A DNA stretch of 42,028 nt from an uncultured Candidatus Peregrinibacteria bacterium. GTDB taxonomy: Bacteria; Patescibacteriota; Gracilibacteria; Peribacterales; Peribacteraceae. Within the stretch, counting starts at the first letter, position 1, and each line of letters starts with the position of its first letter. Shown in pieces: positions 27,135-35,174 of this stretch. The notes below the pieces were generated by a model. The model saw only the letters and a program-made list of their open reading frames with translations. It was not told the origin of the DNA and did no database searches. Where the stretch lies: contig CALMES010000075.1 in the NCBI GenBank assembly GCA_937863435.1, positions 1 through 42,028 of the forward strand, in the 5' to 3' direction. The position numbers and the translations under genes were made by a program.

Positions 27135-28886
27135 TCATTGTAAAATTCCTTTCAGTTTTTCGGTCAATTCATCGATAAAGAAGGGGCGGCCGTCATATTT
27201 CAAAATTTTATGATTCACCTGTAATCCTGTTTCCTGACGTATCAGCATGCCGAGTTGGCCCTGGTAGTTTCCTTCGATCAGCACGCTCATCTTTGCCTGC
27301 TTCATCAGCTTTTCAAGAAGATCCGTTTTCAGTGGCCACAGATAGGTAAAGTGGAGATAGCCGATTTTGAGTTTGGCGAAAGCGTCATCTTCCAGTGCGT
27401 CGAGTATCGGGCCCTTGGTTGAACCCCAGCCAATCAGCAGAATATCTGGTTTCTTGGCGCCGTACAGAATGGGCTCGGGCAATTCTTCCTTGAGCGCAGC
27501 CAGCTTCCTCATACGCTTGTCGAGCTGCGCAATGGCGTTCGGACCACTTTCATCCACACTCCCGTCACCACTGTGTTCGTCGCCTTGGGCGTTGTACGTT
27601 GCGGCAGCGGAGCCAGGCAGCCAACGCGGGGAAATGCCGTCTTTTGCTGTCACATCGAAGCGGTCAGACGATTTGAGGGCAGCCAGCTCTTTAGCATCTG
27701 TTACCAAATGCCCGCGGTTGATTTTGGCTTTCTTCTGATCAAACGGTTCTTGTGTAAAGAGTGCTTCGGCAATCTGTTTGTCGGTTAAGACAATGACGCT
27801 TATCTGAAACTCTTCGGCAATGTTGAAGGCATCATTCATCAAATCAAAAGAATCCTGACTGTCACTCACGCCAATGATGCAGCGGGCGAATTCGCCGTGT
27901 GCGGTATGGATCGCCATCAGAAGATCGCCCTGGCCAGTCCAGGTCGGCAAACCCGTTGCGGGTCCAGGTCTCTGAGCCAACACGAAGACAGTCGGATTTT
28001 CGATGATGGCGTTGAGCGACAGTGTTTCGCTCATCAGGTCAAACCCGCCGCCCGATGTTGCAGTGAGTGCGCGGGTGCCCATATGCATGGCGCCCGAGAC
28101 CATTTGTGCAGCTGTTATTTCATCTTCCGCCTGCTTTATTACCATGCCGGTTTTGTTCTGAATGGCCGCAATGTACGAGAGCAGGGGAGAGCTCGGAGTC
28201 ATCGGATACCCCGCATACAGACGCACGCCCGCATGCACAGCACCTAGTCCCATGGCTTCGGAGCCTGTAATCAGCAAATGATCCTGCCACTTCTTGGCAG
28301 GTTTTGGCAGCGTGAAAGTACAGTCTTTTGCCTCTCGTTCACGGAAGGCAAATCCTTCCTCGATGCACTTCATGTTCAGCTCCAGCAAATCTTTCTTCTT
28401 GGCAAACTTCTCGCCAACCATTGTCTTAAGCGGCTCCATTTCCTGGCCGAGCATCGACCAGACGCAGGCAGTGAGTATCACGTTTGCGAGGATTGCTTTG
28501 GCACTCAGCCGCGTCAAAATTTCCTCAATCGGCAAATAGATGAAGTGCAGATTGTTCGCTTTGATAATGGCATTATCTGCGTCAGTAAATTTCCAATTCG
28601 GTGTTGAGTGAATAAAGACCCCGTTCGGTTTGAGTTCGGGAATGTTGTGCTCAAATCCATGATGATTGAATGCAATGACAATGTTCACTTTGGTTTCCGA
28701 GCTGCGGATTTCCTCGTTACTGATGTCGAGCTGATAGCTGGCATGCCCGCCCTTGATGAGCGACGGATATTCGCGATAGCCAAACACGCAGTAGCCGCTG
28801 CGCTTGAGTGCTTTTGCCACAATTTCCCCAACCGAATTGATTCCCTGTCCGGAGGAGCCGACGATTTTCAGAGAGACACGGGACAA
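27135..28886 (-). CDS. 2-oxoacid:acceptor oxidoreductase, gamma-alpha fusion
   Basis: 583 aa. The N-terminal about 180 residues are the gamma domain (KIVGSSGQGINSVGEIVAKA, YREYPSLIKGGHASYQ). From about 205 on, the alpha domain has the TPP-partner stretch AGYPMTPSSPLLSYIA, EDEITAAQMVSGA and ATSGGGFDLMSE. The C-terminal domain is swivel-like. The fusion order gamma-alpha is typical of KorA-type enzymes. The frame starts at TTG 28886, since an in-frame stop lies 15 nt upstream. The leader is a CATACT/AATACT word string. Confidence 0.9.
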   Translation of the reverse strand: MSRVSLKIVGSSGQGINSVGEIVAKALKRSGYCVFGYREYPSLIKGGHASYQLDISNEEIRSSETKVNIVIAFNHHGFEHNIPELKPNGVFIHSTPNWKFTDADNAIIKANNLHFIYLPIEEILTRLSAKAILANVILTACVWSMLGQEMEPLKTMVGEKFAKKKDLLELNMKCIEEGFAFREREAKDCTFTLPKPAKKWQDHLLITGSEAMGLGAVHAGVRLYAGYPMTPSSPLLSYIAAIQNKTGMVIKQAEDEITAAQMVSGAMHMGTRALTATSGGGFDLMSETLSLNAIIENPTVFVLAQRPGPATGLPTWTGQGDLLMAIHTAHGEFARCIIGVSDSQDSFDLMNDAFNIAEEFQISVIVLTDKQIAEALFTQEPFDQKKAKINRGHLVTDAKELAALKSSDRFDVTAKDGISPRWLPGSAAATYNAQGDEHSGDGSVDESGPNAIAQLDKRMRKLAALKEELPEPILYGAKKPDILLIGWGSTKGPILDALEDDAFAKLKIGYLHFTYLWPLKTDLLEKLMKQAKMSVLIEGNYQGQLGMLIRQETGLQVNHKILKYDGRPFFIDELTEKLKGILQ

Positions 28887-28921
28887 ATGAGTATGGAGTA
28901 TTCAGTATGAAGTATGCAGAA
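28887..28921. repeat. CATACT/AATACT word repeat before the oxidoreductase gene
   Basis: On the minus strand the words AATTCTGCATAC, TTCATACTGAATAC and TCCATACTCAT follow each other. This is the same vocabulary as 24914-24954 and the gyrA terminator. It may supply the -10 element of the downstream gene. Confidence 0.5.
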
Positions 28922-29410
28922 TTATTGATGCGTTGGGAGGGGCAGTTTGTCGATTTGTGCGAGGAGAGCCTCGCTCCAGCGGGTTACTTTTTCTTCCTGG
29001 TCGTACGGATCGTTAATGATTTTAAGCGGTGGCAGAAACAGATTGGCATTATGATTTTTCAGAAAATCCGTCAAGTGATCCACTGCCTTACAGGTAAAGA
29101 AATAGCGTTCATCGCCGAGACCGATTGCAGTTGCCGGCTTGCCGCCTAAATCAATCGTTTTTACTCTGTTGATGAGTAGATCGAACATAAACGGGCTCAG
29201 TTGCCCTTCGCTGTTACCGGTATTCCAGGAGCCACAGGCAAGAATGAGGATATCGCCTGCCAGCAAATCGGCTTCCGTCGTTTTCTCGGCGCGTTGCTTC
29301 ACCACACGTAAATCGCGGCTGTTCTTTTGCAGCCAGTCGATGAGCGTATCAACCACAAACTCGGTATGGCCAGTCGATGAACTGTATACAATATAGGCAG
29401 ACCTCAGCAT
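28922..29410 (-). CDS. Flavodoxin
   Basis: 162 aa, a normal short-chain flavodoxin. The FMN phosphate loop is SSSTGHTEFV near the N-terminus. The isoalloxazine loops are GSWNTGNSEGQLSP and GLGDERYFFTCKAVD. It carries electrons at low potential. It is first in the operon with the gamma-alpha and beta oxidoreductase genes (gap 35 nt), so it is the likely electron acceptor in place of ferredoxin. TACAAT lies 7 nt before ATG 29410. Confidence 0.92.
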   Translation of the reverse strand: MLRSAYIVYSSSTGHTEFVVDTLIDWLQKNSRDLRVVKQRAEKTTEADLLAGDILILACGSWNTGNSEGQLSPFMFDLLINRVKTIDLGGKPATAIGLGDERYFFTCKAVDHLTDFLKNHNANLFLPPLKIINDPYDQEEKVTRWSEALLAQIDKLPLPTHQ

Positions 29411-29417
29411 GGGTCTT

Positions 29418-29423
29418 ATTGTA
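29418..29423 (-). promoter_or_regulatory. -10 box of the flavodoxin operon (TACAAT)
   Basis: TACAAT, then AAGACCC (7 nt), then ATG. Predicts a leaderless operon mRNA. Confidence 0.6.
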
Positions 29424-29505
29424 GTGGGGAAAGGGTAGGTCTGTATATATTGTTTGTTGATGTTTCTGTGCGTATGATATCGGCCTTGGGAGATTAGAGT
29501 TATCC

Positions 29506-29582
29506 GGGCAATTAGCTCAGCTGGTTAGAGCGTTCGATTCACATTCGAAAGGTCACAAGTTCGAATCTTGTATTGCCCACCA
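29506..29582 (+). tRNA. tRNA-Val (anticodon CAC)
   Basis: 77 nt including an encoded CCA. Acceptor GGGCAAT/ATTGCCC, D-arm GCTC-AGCTGGTTA-GAGC, anticodon stem TTCGA/TCGAA with the loop TTCACAT (anticodon CAC), T-arm ACAAG-TTCGAAT-CTTGT, discriminator A. TAGAGT just upstream (about 29496-29501) could be the -10 box. The protease gene on the other strand ends 3 nt beyond the CCA. Confidence 0.97.
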
Positions 29583-29585
29583 TGA

Positions 29586-29987
29586 TTACTTGTCGACATA
29601 TATTTTTCGCTTTGGTGCATCTAGTGTAATTTTAAGCTCACCAAGACATTGATATTGTCCTAGTAAAATGACTTCTTGTCTTGGTGCGAAATAAACAATC
29701 CCTTTCCATATAATTGGTCTAAATCCACTATGTTCAAGAGTGTATTCAATTTTTTTCTTCGAAGGAATTGCAGTGAATTTACCTCCTCCTGCGCTGCCAA
29801 CAGGAATGGCATTATCTGTATCAAGTTCTACGTTCAAAATAGAATTTACTTCCATTGGAAGCAATGTCATTTCTGCACCCGTATCGATAAGGGCATGACC
29901 AATTGGGAAGCCATTAAGCGAAATAGGTAATGTTGGAATGTGTATAATCCCAAAGTCACATTCTTTTTTTGTATATTCAAATTGCAT
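29586..29987 (-). CDS. Retropepsin-like aspartic protease
   Basis: 133 aa. Single-domain clan AA protease with the catalytic HALIDTGAEMTLLP near residue 35 and the C-terminal strand pattern LLGQYQCLGELKITLDAP, as in gag-type proteases; it would work as a homodimer. ATG 29987 has the CTATG context and lies inside the 3' end of the 58-aa gene (11-nt overlap), so translation is likely coupled. The cassette is AT-rich compared with its neighbours and abuts tRNA-Val. It has no signal peptide, so it is probably cytoplasmic. The substrate is unknown. Confidence 0.85.
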   Translation of the reverse strand: MQFEYTKKECDFGIIHIPTLPISLNGFPIGHALIDTGAEMTLLPMEVNSILNVELDTDNAIPVGSAGGGKFTAIPSKKKIEYTLEHSGFRPIIWKGIVYFAPRQEVILLGQYQCLGELKITLDAPKRKIYVDK

Positions 29988-30153
29988 AGAAGCCCGCAAA
30001 ATTACCGCGTGGAACTTTATCGAATCGAATGGTCGCCTTGTCCTCACGTTTATCAATTTTTGTAACAAGAGTTTCCAGTTTTAGAGAGCTAGCTATTACT
30101 TTTCCACTCTTGCTCGCTACCCATTTGCCTGCATTTTTCTTCGAAAAAACCAT
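29977..30153 (-). CDS. Small DUF5678-like protein (58 aa), partner of the protease
   Basis: 58 codons from ATG 30153 to TGA 29977. The product starts MVFSKKNAGKWVASKSGKV, then IASSLKLETLVTKIDK, and ends with FDKVPRGNFAGFYAI. The W-V-A-x-x-x-G-K-V-I-A start and the KVPRG end resemble the DUF5678 family from memory; this is not confirmed. TAAAAT lies 6 nt before the ATG, which has the CTATG context. It overlaps the protease gene by 11 nt, which suggests a two-gene module. Confidence 0.75.
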   Translation of the reverse strand: MVFSKKNAGKWVASKSGKVIASSLKLETLVTKIDKREDKATIRFDKVPRGNFAGFYAI

Positions 30154-30159
30154 AGAAGT

Positions 30160-30165
30160 ATTTTA
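30160..30165 (-). promoter_or_regulatory. -10 box of the protease cassette (TAAAAT, 6 nt before ATG)
   Basis: TAAAAT, then ACTTCT, then ATG 30153. Same 6-nt spacing as hrcA, pdxT and the pdxT paralogue. Confidence 0.55.
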
Positions 30166-30296
30166 CTGAGGCTTTTGTATCGCGCAATAGAGGATTCGAT
30201 TATTTTGCTTAAACAAAAAGCTTGCCTGGCGAAGTGCTTGGTGTAAAGACGGACATTGCCTTGAATCCTAGATCGTCCACCATTCTTCGTTTGTAT

Positions 30297-30860
30297 TCAG
30301 CTAGGTCGCACTACCGCTTCCTTTTGCAGTCTCGATCGCTCACGCAAATGCATCAATTCCGTATGAATTTTGGAAATCCGCGGGACAAAATGTAGCCTCA
30401 ATTCGGTATCTTGCGACTCCAGCACGATCGTGCCGTAGCCAAACAGGCTTTGCAGCGGGCCATGCTGCCATTTACGTATGTCCTGGAACGTCCAGATGTC
30501 CAGGCTCTGATGATCATCCACACTGAAGAGTGTTTTCTTCACTTTATGTACCTTCTTATCAGTCACAATAATGACGTTTAAGAAGTACATGTAGAAGCGC
30601 ATCAGAAATTCCCACTGAAGAATGGTGAAGAAGAACATGAGGGCAAACAGCATGCTGTGGCGCAGTCCGGCGTCGGCGACTGTGAGTCGGAACAGGGAAA
30701 TATAGGTAATGATCGCAAGTAAAAGAGACAGCAGAATCATGCGGAAAAACGGCCACAAGAGCCGCATCCAATGCTGGCGGAAATAGAACTGGAACATTTC
30801 TCCCGGGTCTTTACCCTGAAATGTCACAGCCGACAGATCATCAGTTGAATGTATCACCAT
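30297..30860 (-). CDS. Membrane protein with bacterial PH-like domain
   Basis: 187 aa. Two membrane helices (LLWPFFRMILLSLLLAIITY and MLFALMFFFTILQWEFLM, about 32-90) are followed by a PH-type domain: NVIIVTDKKVHKVKKTLFS, DIWTFQDIRKW, then LFGYGTIVLES. This is the YdbS/bPH2 pattern, common in CPR genomes and of unknown role. ATG 30860 is chosen because it overlaps the end of the upstream 75-aa gene by 7 nt. The longer frame to 31016 reads through that gene. Confidence 0.8.
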   Translation of the reverse strand: MVIHSTDDLSAVTFQGKDPGEMFQFYFRQHWMRLLWPFFRMILLSLLLAIITYISLFRLTVADAGLRHSMLFALMFFFTILQWEFLMRFYMYFLNVIIVTDKKVHKVKKTLFSVDDHQSLDIWTFQDIRKWQHGPLQSLFGYGTIVLESQDTELRLHFVPRISKIHTELMHLRERSRLQKEAVVRPS

Positions 30861-31081
30861 GTAAAGAGTGCGAGGAGTGCAAAAATACTGATCAAGCCAA
30901 GAGTGTGAAAAAGTGCGACCAGGCGCATTTTTTGGAACGTGAAAAACCGGAAGAAGGACTGATCGGCGTAGCGGGGGAACACAAGGCCCTGGATGCGCGA
31001 CCGAAACAGTCGCCACAGCAGGTATTCAACTCCCGCGATGAGTATGCCGACAGTGCCGATCGAGAGAAAAAGAGAAGACAT
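30854..31081 (-). CDS. Small membrane protein (75 aa)
   Basis: Two predicted membrane helices (LFLSIGTVGILIAGVEYLLW near the N-terminus and LVALFHTLGLISIFALLALF near the C-terminus) joined by a basic/aromatic loop. I do not recognise a family. GATAAT lies 14 nt before ATG 31081. Its 3' end overlaps the start of the PH-domain gene by 7 nt, so the two are probably co-translated and may form one complex. It is divergent from the DUF305 gene. Confidence 0.65.
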   Translation of the reverse strand: MSSLFLSIGTVGILIAGVEYLLWRLFRSRIQGLVFPRYADQSFFRFFTFQKMRLVALFHTLGLISIFALLALFTW

Positions 31082-31180
31082 GAGCAGGATCTGCCATTAT
31101 CGTCGATTTGGACTATATGGTCAAATATTTCGCTTTCTTATGCCAAAATATATAAATCATATGCAAGCCGGGAAAAAGAG

Positions 31181-31186
31181 TATAAT
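31181..31186 (+). promoter_or_regulatory. -10 box of the DUF305 gene (TATAAT)
   Basis: TATAAT with ATG 31211 24 nt further; the leader CTTCCCTCCTTTTCT is pyrimidine-rich. Confidence 0.6.
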
Positions 31187-31210
31187 CGTGGCATTCTTCC
31201 CTCCTTTTCT

Positions 31211-31801
31211 ATGATGAACTCTGTCCATTCCATCGTCTGGCCCGGATACTTTTTGTTTACGGCGCTCCACGTTGTCGGCATGCTCGCTGCAACCATCGGC
31301 TTTATCTTTTTAATTGTCTGGGCGGTTAAAAAACTGCATCTCGATCAGCTGAAGCGCTGGGGAATCGGATTGCTGATTGTCGGTTTGCTTGTGTGCGGCA
31401 TCACGCTCCTTGGTATTTCCCATGCAGTAGTACGATTCGATGATGGGCGCATGCAGCAGGCGGAAAGGGGCTGGCGTATGATGACTGAAGGTGTCGAGAG
31501 CCCCTTGCCGGTCGAGCGAAAAGAGCGAATGATGATGAACGATCATAGCGATACTTCGATGACCATGAATCAAATGGTTGCCGATTTAAGCGGCAAGACA
31601 GGCAATGATTTCGACAAGGCTTTTCTTGCCGAAATGATCATGCACCATCAGGGTGCAATTGATATGGCAAAAGCTGCGCAAGTTTCGTCTGGTCATGCGG
31701 AGCTGAAAGCAATGGCCAATGCCATTATTGCTGCTCAGCAAAAGGAAATAGATACTATGAAGCAGTGGCAGCAGAGCTGGGGATTTGTTCAGGGAAATTA
31801 G
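31211..31801 (+). CDS. Membrane-anchored DUF305 protein
   Basis: 196 aa. Two N-terminal membrane helices (FTALHVVGMLAATIGFIFLI and IGLLIVGLLVCGITLLGIS). A Met/His-containing linker (MMMNDHSDTSMTMNQM) leads to a DUF305 domain with the signature FLAEMIMHHQGAIDMAKAA and a C-terminal QQKEIDTMKQWQ helix. DUF305 proteins are ferritin-like four-helix bundles often linked to copper or other metals; the His pair and the Met-rich linker fit that, but the function is inferred. ATG 31211 has the CTATG context; the frame continues far upstream only by chance. Confidence 0.85.
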   Translation: MMNSVHSIVWPGYFLFTALHVVGMLAATIGFIFLIVWAVKKLHLDQLKRWGIGLLIVGLLVCGITLLGISHAVVRFDDGRMQQAERGWRMMTEGVESPLPVERKERMMMNDHSDTSMTMNQMVADLSGKTGNDFDKAFLAEMIMHHQGAIDMAKAAQVSSGHAELKAMANAIIAAQQKEIDTMKQWQQSWGFVQGN

Positions 31802-31820
31802 GGAATGCAAAAGTTGGGTC

Positions 31821-31895
31821 AGAAAAGAAGAGAGAACGTAGAACGTTGAATATATTCTTCTACGTTCCACGTTCTCAGTTCTACGTTCTTCTTTT
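31821..31895. repeat. ACGTTC word palindrome
   Basis: GAGAACGTAGAACGT on the left pairs with ACGTTCCACGTTCTC on the right (one mismatch) around GAATATATTC. A second outer pairing uses AGAAAAGAAG and CTTCTTTT. It is built from repeats of TACGTTC/ACGTTCT. It lies after the DUF305 stop and may also terminate transcription. Confidence 0.6.
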
Positions 31896-31969
31896 GCTTG
31901 CAATCAACTGTAACCTTTTTCTGATGCGCGACGTAGTGGTCTATAGTTCTCTTGTTCCCCCTTTCTTGT

Positions 31970-34480
31970 ATGCCTTCTTCTCGTTTGCGCCTTGGCGCAG
32001 TTCCCGTTCTGACGGCTCTTGTCGTCTCGCTTTTTCCCGCAGTCTCGGCGCACGCCGCACTCTCGCCGGCACTCACGACTCTCCAGAAAAAAGGAGTCAT
32101 CACCGGTTACGCCGATGGTTCGCTTGGCGAAAAACGACTCGTGAGCCGCGCGGAATTTTTGAAAATGGTTCTTACGGCGCAAGTTGCCAAGACAGGTAGT
32201 TCCGCCGCCGATTGTTTTACGGATGTTCACAAAGCAGATTGGTTTAGTCCGTACGTCTGCTACGCAAAGTCACAGGGTTTCATTGGTGGCTACGCCGATG
32301 GAAGTTTTAAGCCGAATCAGACTGTCTCGTTTGCGGAGGCAGGCAAGATTTTATCGCTTGCCTACAAGCAAAATCCGCAGGCGCAAACATCGGATTGGTA
32401 CGAGCCGTACGCACGTTCTCTCGAGGCATCCAAGGCAATCCCTACCAATATCAATAAGCTCGATATGCCACTCACGCGCGCCGATACGGCCGAAATGCTG
32501 TGGCGTGTGAGTGAAGGCAAAACGGATCAGCCGTCCAAAGGCTACTTAAACGTGAAGTACCCGGACGTCAAAATCAATCTCGCATCCGATACAGTTGTGC
32601 ATCCCACTTCCTGTAAAGACTTACAGGCGTTTATTCAGGAATCATCGCAGAATACGACGAGTGTGGATTATTTCTACCGAGGCGGGGGCATGATGCTGCA
32701 GGAAGGGGTTGCAGCCCCTATGGCGAAAGATGCTGTCAGCAATTCCACCGCTGCCGGCTTGGCTGATCATTCCACCACAAACGTGCAGGTAGAGGGTGTG
32801 GATGAAGCCGATATCGTCAAAACTGATGGCAAATATATGTACATTGTCGATCGCCAGGGCGGTCGCCAGATTCGCATTGTGTCTGTCGGTGCCGATGGAA
32901 GCATGTCACTCGCTTCCACTATCGATTCCTCTGTCGATCAATTCAATCCAACAGAGCTGTACATTCAGGGGAATACGCTTATTGCCATCGGCTCGCTGTG
33001 GTCGCCGGTGATCTACAACACTCAGTCGGTTGGGATCCAGAGCAAGATGATTGCGCCAGGCGAACTATATCCGGGTGGCAGTCAGAAATTGCAGGTGCGT
33101 TTGTACGACGTATCGAATCACACCAAGCCTGTCCTGTCTCGTACGCTGTCCTTCGATGGTCGCGAAGTATCGTCTCGCATGATTGGCGGCAAAGTGTATC
33201 TGGTTCTCAATCAATCTCTGCGCTGGTGGGGCGGCCCTATCCGTCCGCTGTCGTCGTCGCAGGATAATTCGCAGCTTCCTCAGTACAGCGACAGTGCGCT
33301 CAAGATTACTGATAAGCCACTTGTCACTTGTGGTGACGTGGTCATTATCCCGCACGTTCCGTCGCCTCAGTATTTAACAGTTCTCGCTATTCCGACCGAT
33401 TCACCAACAGCAACAGTAGGGAAGGAAGTTGTTCTTGGCGATGCCCAGAGCATCTACATGTCGCTCCAGAACCTGTACGTTGCTGCACCGCTGTATCGTT
33501 ACAGTTGGGATGGCTCAGGCCAGGGAAGCACCACGACCAACTTGTATCGCTTTGCGCTGACCGATGATGGTATTGCCTTAAAGGCGCAAGGTTCTGTTCC
33601 TGGTCGTATTCTCAACCAGTTTTCGATGGATGAAAGCAACAACATGTTCCGCATCGCTACCACGACTGATTCCCAGTGGACGCCCACAGCAGAGACAGAT
33701 TCCAGCAACAGTTTGTATGTCCTGAGTCAATCGCTCGAACGTGTCGGCACGCTTGAAAATATCGCCAAAGGCGAGAAAATCTACTCGGTGCGTTTCATGG
33801 GCGAACGTGCATATATGGTCACGTTCCAGACCGTCGATCCGCTCTTTGTCATCGATCTGGCCGACAGCCGTCATCCCAAAATTCTCGGTGAACTCAAGAT
33901 CCCAGGCTACAGCGATTACCTGCATCCGTATGACGCAACGCACCTCATCGGCTTTGGCAAAGAGGTCGATCCATCTATCGATGCCGATAAAGTGCATACG
34001 AACAATGCCGTGTATTACACCGCTATTCTGGGCATGAAAATCTCGTTATTCGATGTCTCGGACGTTTCGCACCCCAAAGAAATGTTCAAGGAAGTGATTG
34101 GAGATAGAGGCACCGACAGTCCGGTTCTTACAGACCATAAAGCATTGCTGTTTGAAAAAGACAAAGGCCTGCTCAGCTTCCCGGTGACTGTCTACAAGAA
34201 GACGACAAATTCAACCAGTACGGATCCAGTGCCAGTCTTCCAGGGGGCGTATGTCTACAATGTCAGTTTGGACAAAGGCTTTACGCTGCAGGGAACTGTT
34301 TCTCATGCCAAGCCCATTACGACAACTGATCCGAATATGTGGCAGCCGTTTAGCAGTGTCGTTGAACGTATCGTGCGTATTGGCACCAACTTGTTCACCT
34401 TGTCATCGGATCAAATCCAGAGCCATACACTCAGTGGCCTTACATCCGTTGGCACCCTCCCTATTTCGACAAGCAAATAG
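31970..34480 (+). CDS. Secreted SLH and C-terminal beta-propeller protein
   Basis: 836 aa. The signal peptide is PVLTALVVSLFPAVSAHAA. Three SLH domains follow (about 30-190): GVITGYADGSLGEKRLVSRA, FTDVHKADWFSPYVCYAKS with GFIGGYADGSFKPNQTVSFA, and a degenerate third (DWYEPYARSLEASKAIPT). The rest (about 255-836) is the beta-propeller family marked by VQVEGVDEADIVKTDGKYMY. It is likely anchored to the envelope polymer through its SLH part. ATG 31970 (pyrimidine-rich leader, TATAGT 22 nt upstream) is preferred over TTG 31952. Confidence 0.9.
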   Translation: MPSSRLRLGAVPVLTALVVSLFPAVSAHAALSPALTTLQKKGVITGYADGSLGEKRLVSRAEFLKMVLTAQVAKTGSSAADCFTDVHKADWFSPYVCYAKSQGFIGGYADGSFKPNQTVSFAEAGKILSLAYKQNPQAQTSDWYEPYARSLEASKAIPTNINKLDMPLTRADTAEMLWRVSEGKTDQPSKGYLNVKYPDVKINLASDTVVHPTSCKDLQAFIQESSQNTTSVDYFYRGGGMMLQEGVAAPMAKDAVSNSTAAGLADHSTTNVQVEGVDEADIVKTDGKYMYIVDRQGGRQIRIVSVGADGSMSLASTIDSSVDQFNPTELYIQGNTLIAIGSLWSPVIYNTQSVGIQSKMIAPGELYPGGSQKLQVRLYDVSNHTKPVLSRTLSFDGREVSSRMIGGKVYLVLNQSLRWWGGPIRPLSSSQDNSQLPQYSDSALKITDKPLVTCGDVVIIPHVPSPQYLTVLAIPTDSPTATVGKEVVLGDAQSIYMSLQNLYVAAPLYRYSWDGSGQGSTTTNLYRFALTDDGIALKAQGSVPGRILNQFSMDESNNMFRIATTTDSQWTPTAETDSSNSLYVLSQSLERVGTLENIAKGEKIYSVRFMGERAYMVTFQTVDPLFVIDLADSRHPKILGELKIPGYSDYLHPYDATHLIGFGKEVDPSIDADKVHTNNAVYYTAILGMKISLFDVSDVSHPKEMFKEVIGDRGTDSPVLTDHKALLFEKDKGLLSFPVTVYKKTTNSTSTDPVPVFQGAYVYNVSLDKGFTLQGTVSHAKPITTTDPNMWQPFSSVVERIVRIGTNLFTLSSDQIQSHTLSGLTSVGTLPISTSK

Positions 34481-34492
34481 GCGAAAATCGTG

Positions 34493-34498
34493 TATAGT
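34493..34498 (+). promoter_or_regulatory. -10 box of the pseudouridine synthase gene (TATAGT)
   Basis: TATAGT, then AGGCCTCT (8 nt), then ATG 34507. Confidence 0.55.
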
Positions 34499-34506
34499 AG
34501 GCCTCT

Positions 34507-35166
34507 ATGGCCATCCGCAAAGAACGAATTTTGTACGAAGACGACACTCTCCTCGCAGTCACCAAACTGGGCGGGGAGCTTGTCGTGGCCGGCAAAGGCC
34601 GCATGGACAAATTGCCACTCCTCAACTTTCTGAAAGACGATTATCCGGGCATTTCGCCGCTCCACCGCCTGGATTTCGAGACATCGGGTGTCATTGTCTT
34701 CGCCAAGCGAAAGGGGATTGTGGAGAAAGTCATCGACTCGCGGTTCGATGGCTGGCGTAAGATCTATCTGGCCTTGGCGCTCGATCCATTCGAGAAGCCA
34801 AAAGGCGTGATCGATTCGCCGCTTCCCGCTCGCAGCGGCAACGGCACAGTCGATTGTCAGACAAAGTATGTGGTGAAGGAAACATTCAAGGGGTGCTGTC
34901 TTGTGGAAGCTGAAATCGAACGTGGTCAGTTCCATCAGATCCGCCGGCATTTTGCATCCATCAAACATCCGCTGCTGCTCGATGAAGTCTACGGCAACAA
35001 AGCGCTCAATCGCTTGTTTACGAAAGAATTCAAATACTCACGTTTTTTCCTCCATGCGTCCAAAGTGATTTTCCCGCATCCGCTTACCGGCGCCATGCTC
35101 ACTATCGAATCACCAATGCCGAGGCAGTTTGCCGATGTGCTGGATCAGCTGAGAAAACGGAAGTAA
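34507..35166 (+). CDS. RluA-family pseudouridine synthase
   Basis: 219 aa. Isomerises uridine in rRNA or tRNA. The catalytic Asp is in LHRLDFETSGVIVFAK. The following WRKIYLALA corresponds to the family K-x-Y-x-A motif, and the C-terminal part holds EIERGQFHQIRRHFASI with HPLLLDEVYG. The N-terminus is short and lacks an S4 domain, so it is RluA/RluC-like in type but the target base cannot be told. It is convergent with the kinase gene, with only 8 nt between the stops. Confidence 0.88.
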   Translation: MAIRKERILYEDDTLLAVTKLGGELVVAGKGRMDKLPLLNFLKDDYPGISPLHRLDFETSGVIVFAKRKGIVEKVIDSRFDGWRKIYLALALDPFEKPKGVIDSPLPARSGNGTVDCQTKYVVKETFKGCCLVEAEIERGQFHQIRRHFASIKHPLLLDEVYGNKALNRLFTKEFKYSRFFLHASKVIFPHPLTGAMLTIESPMPRQFADVLDQLRKRK

Positions 35167-35174
35167 TCGATGCA

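Noticed and set aside
30861-31016. N-terminal extension of the PH-domain protein
   Set aside because: It reads through the 75-aa membrane protein gene in another frame and adds a Pro/Arg-rich segment with no support.
30821-31210. N-terminal extension of the DUF305 frame
   Set aside because: It lies antisense to two accepted genes and upstream of the TATAAT box; the membrane protein starts at 31211.
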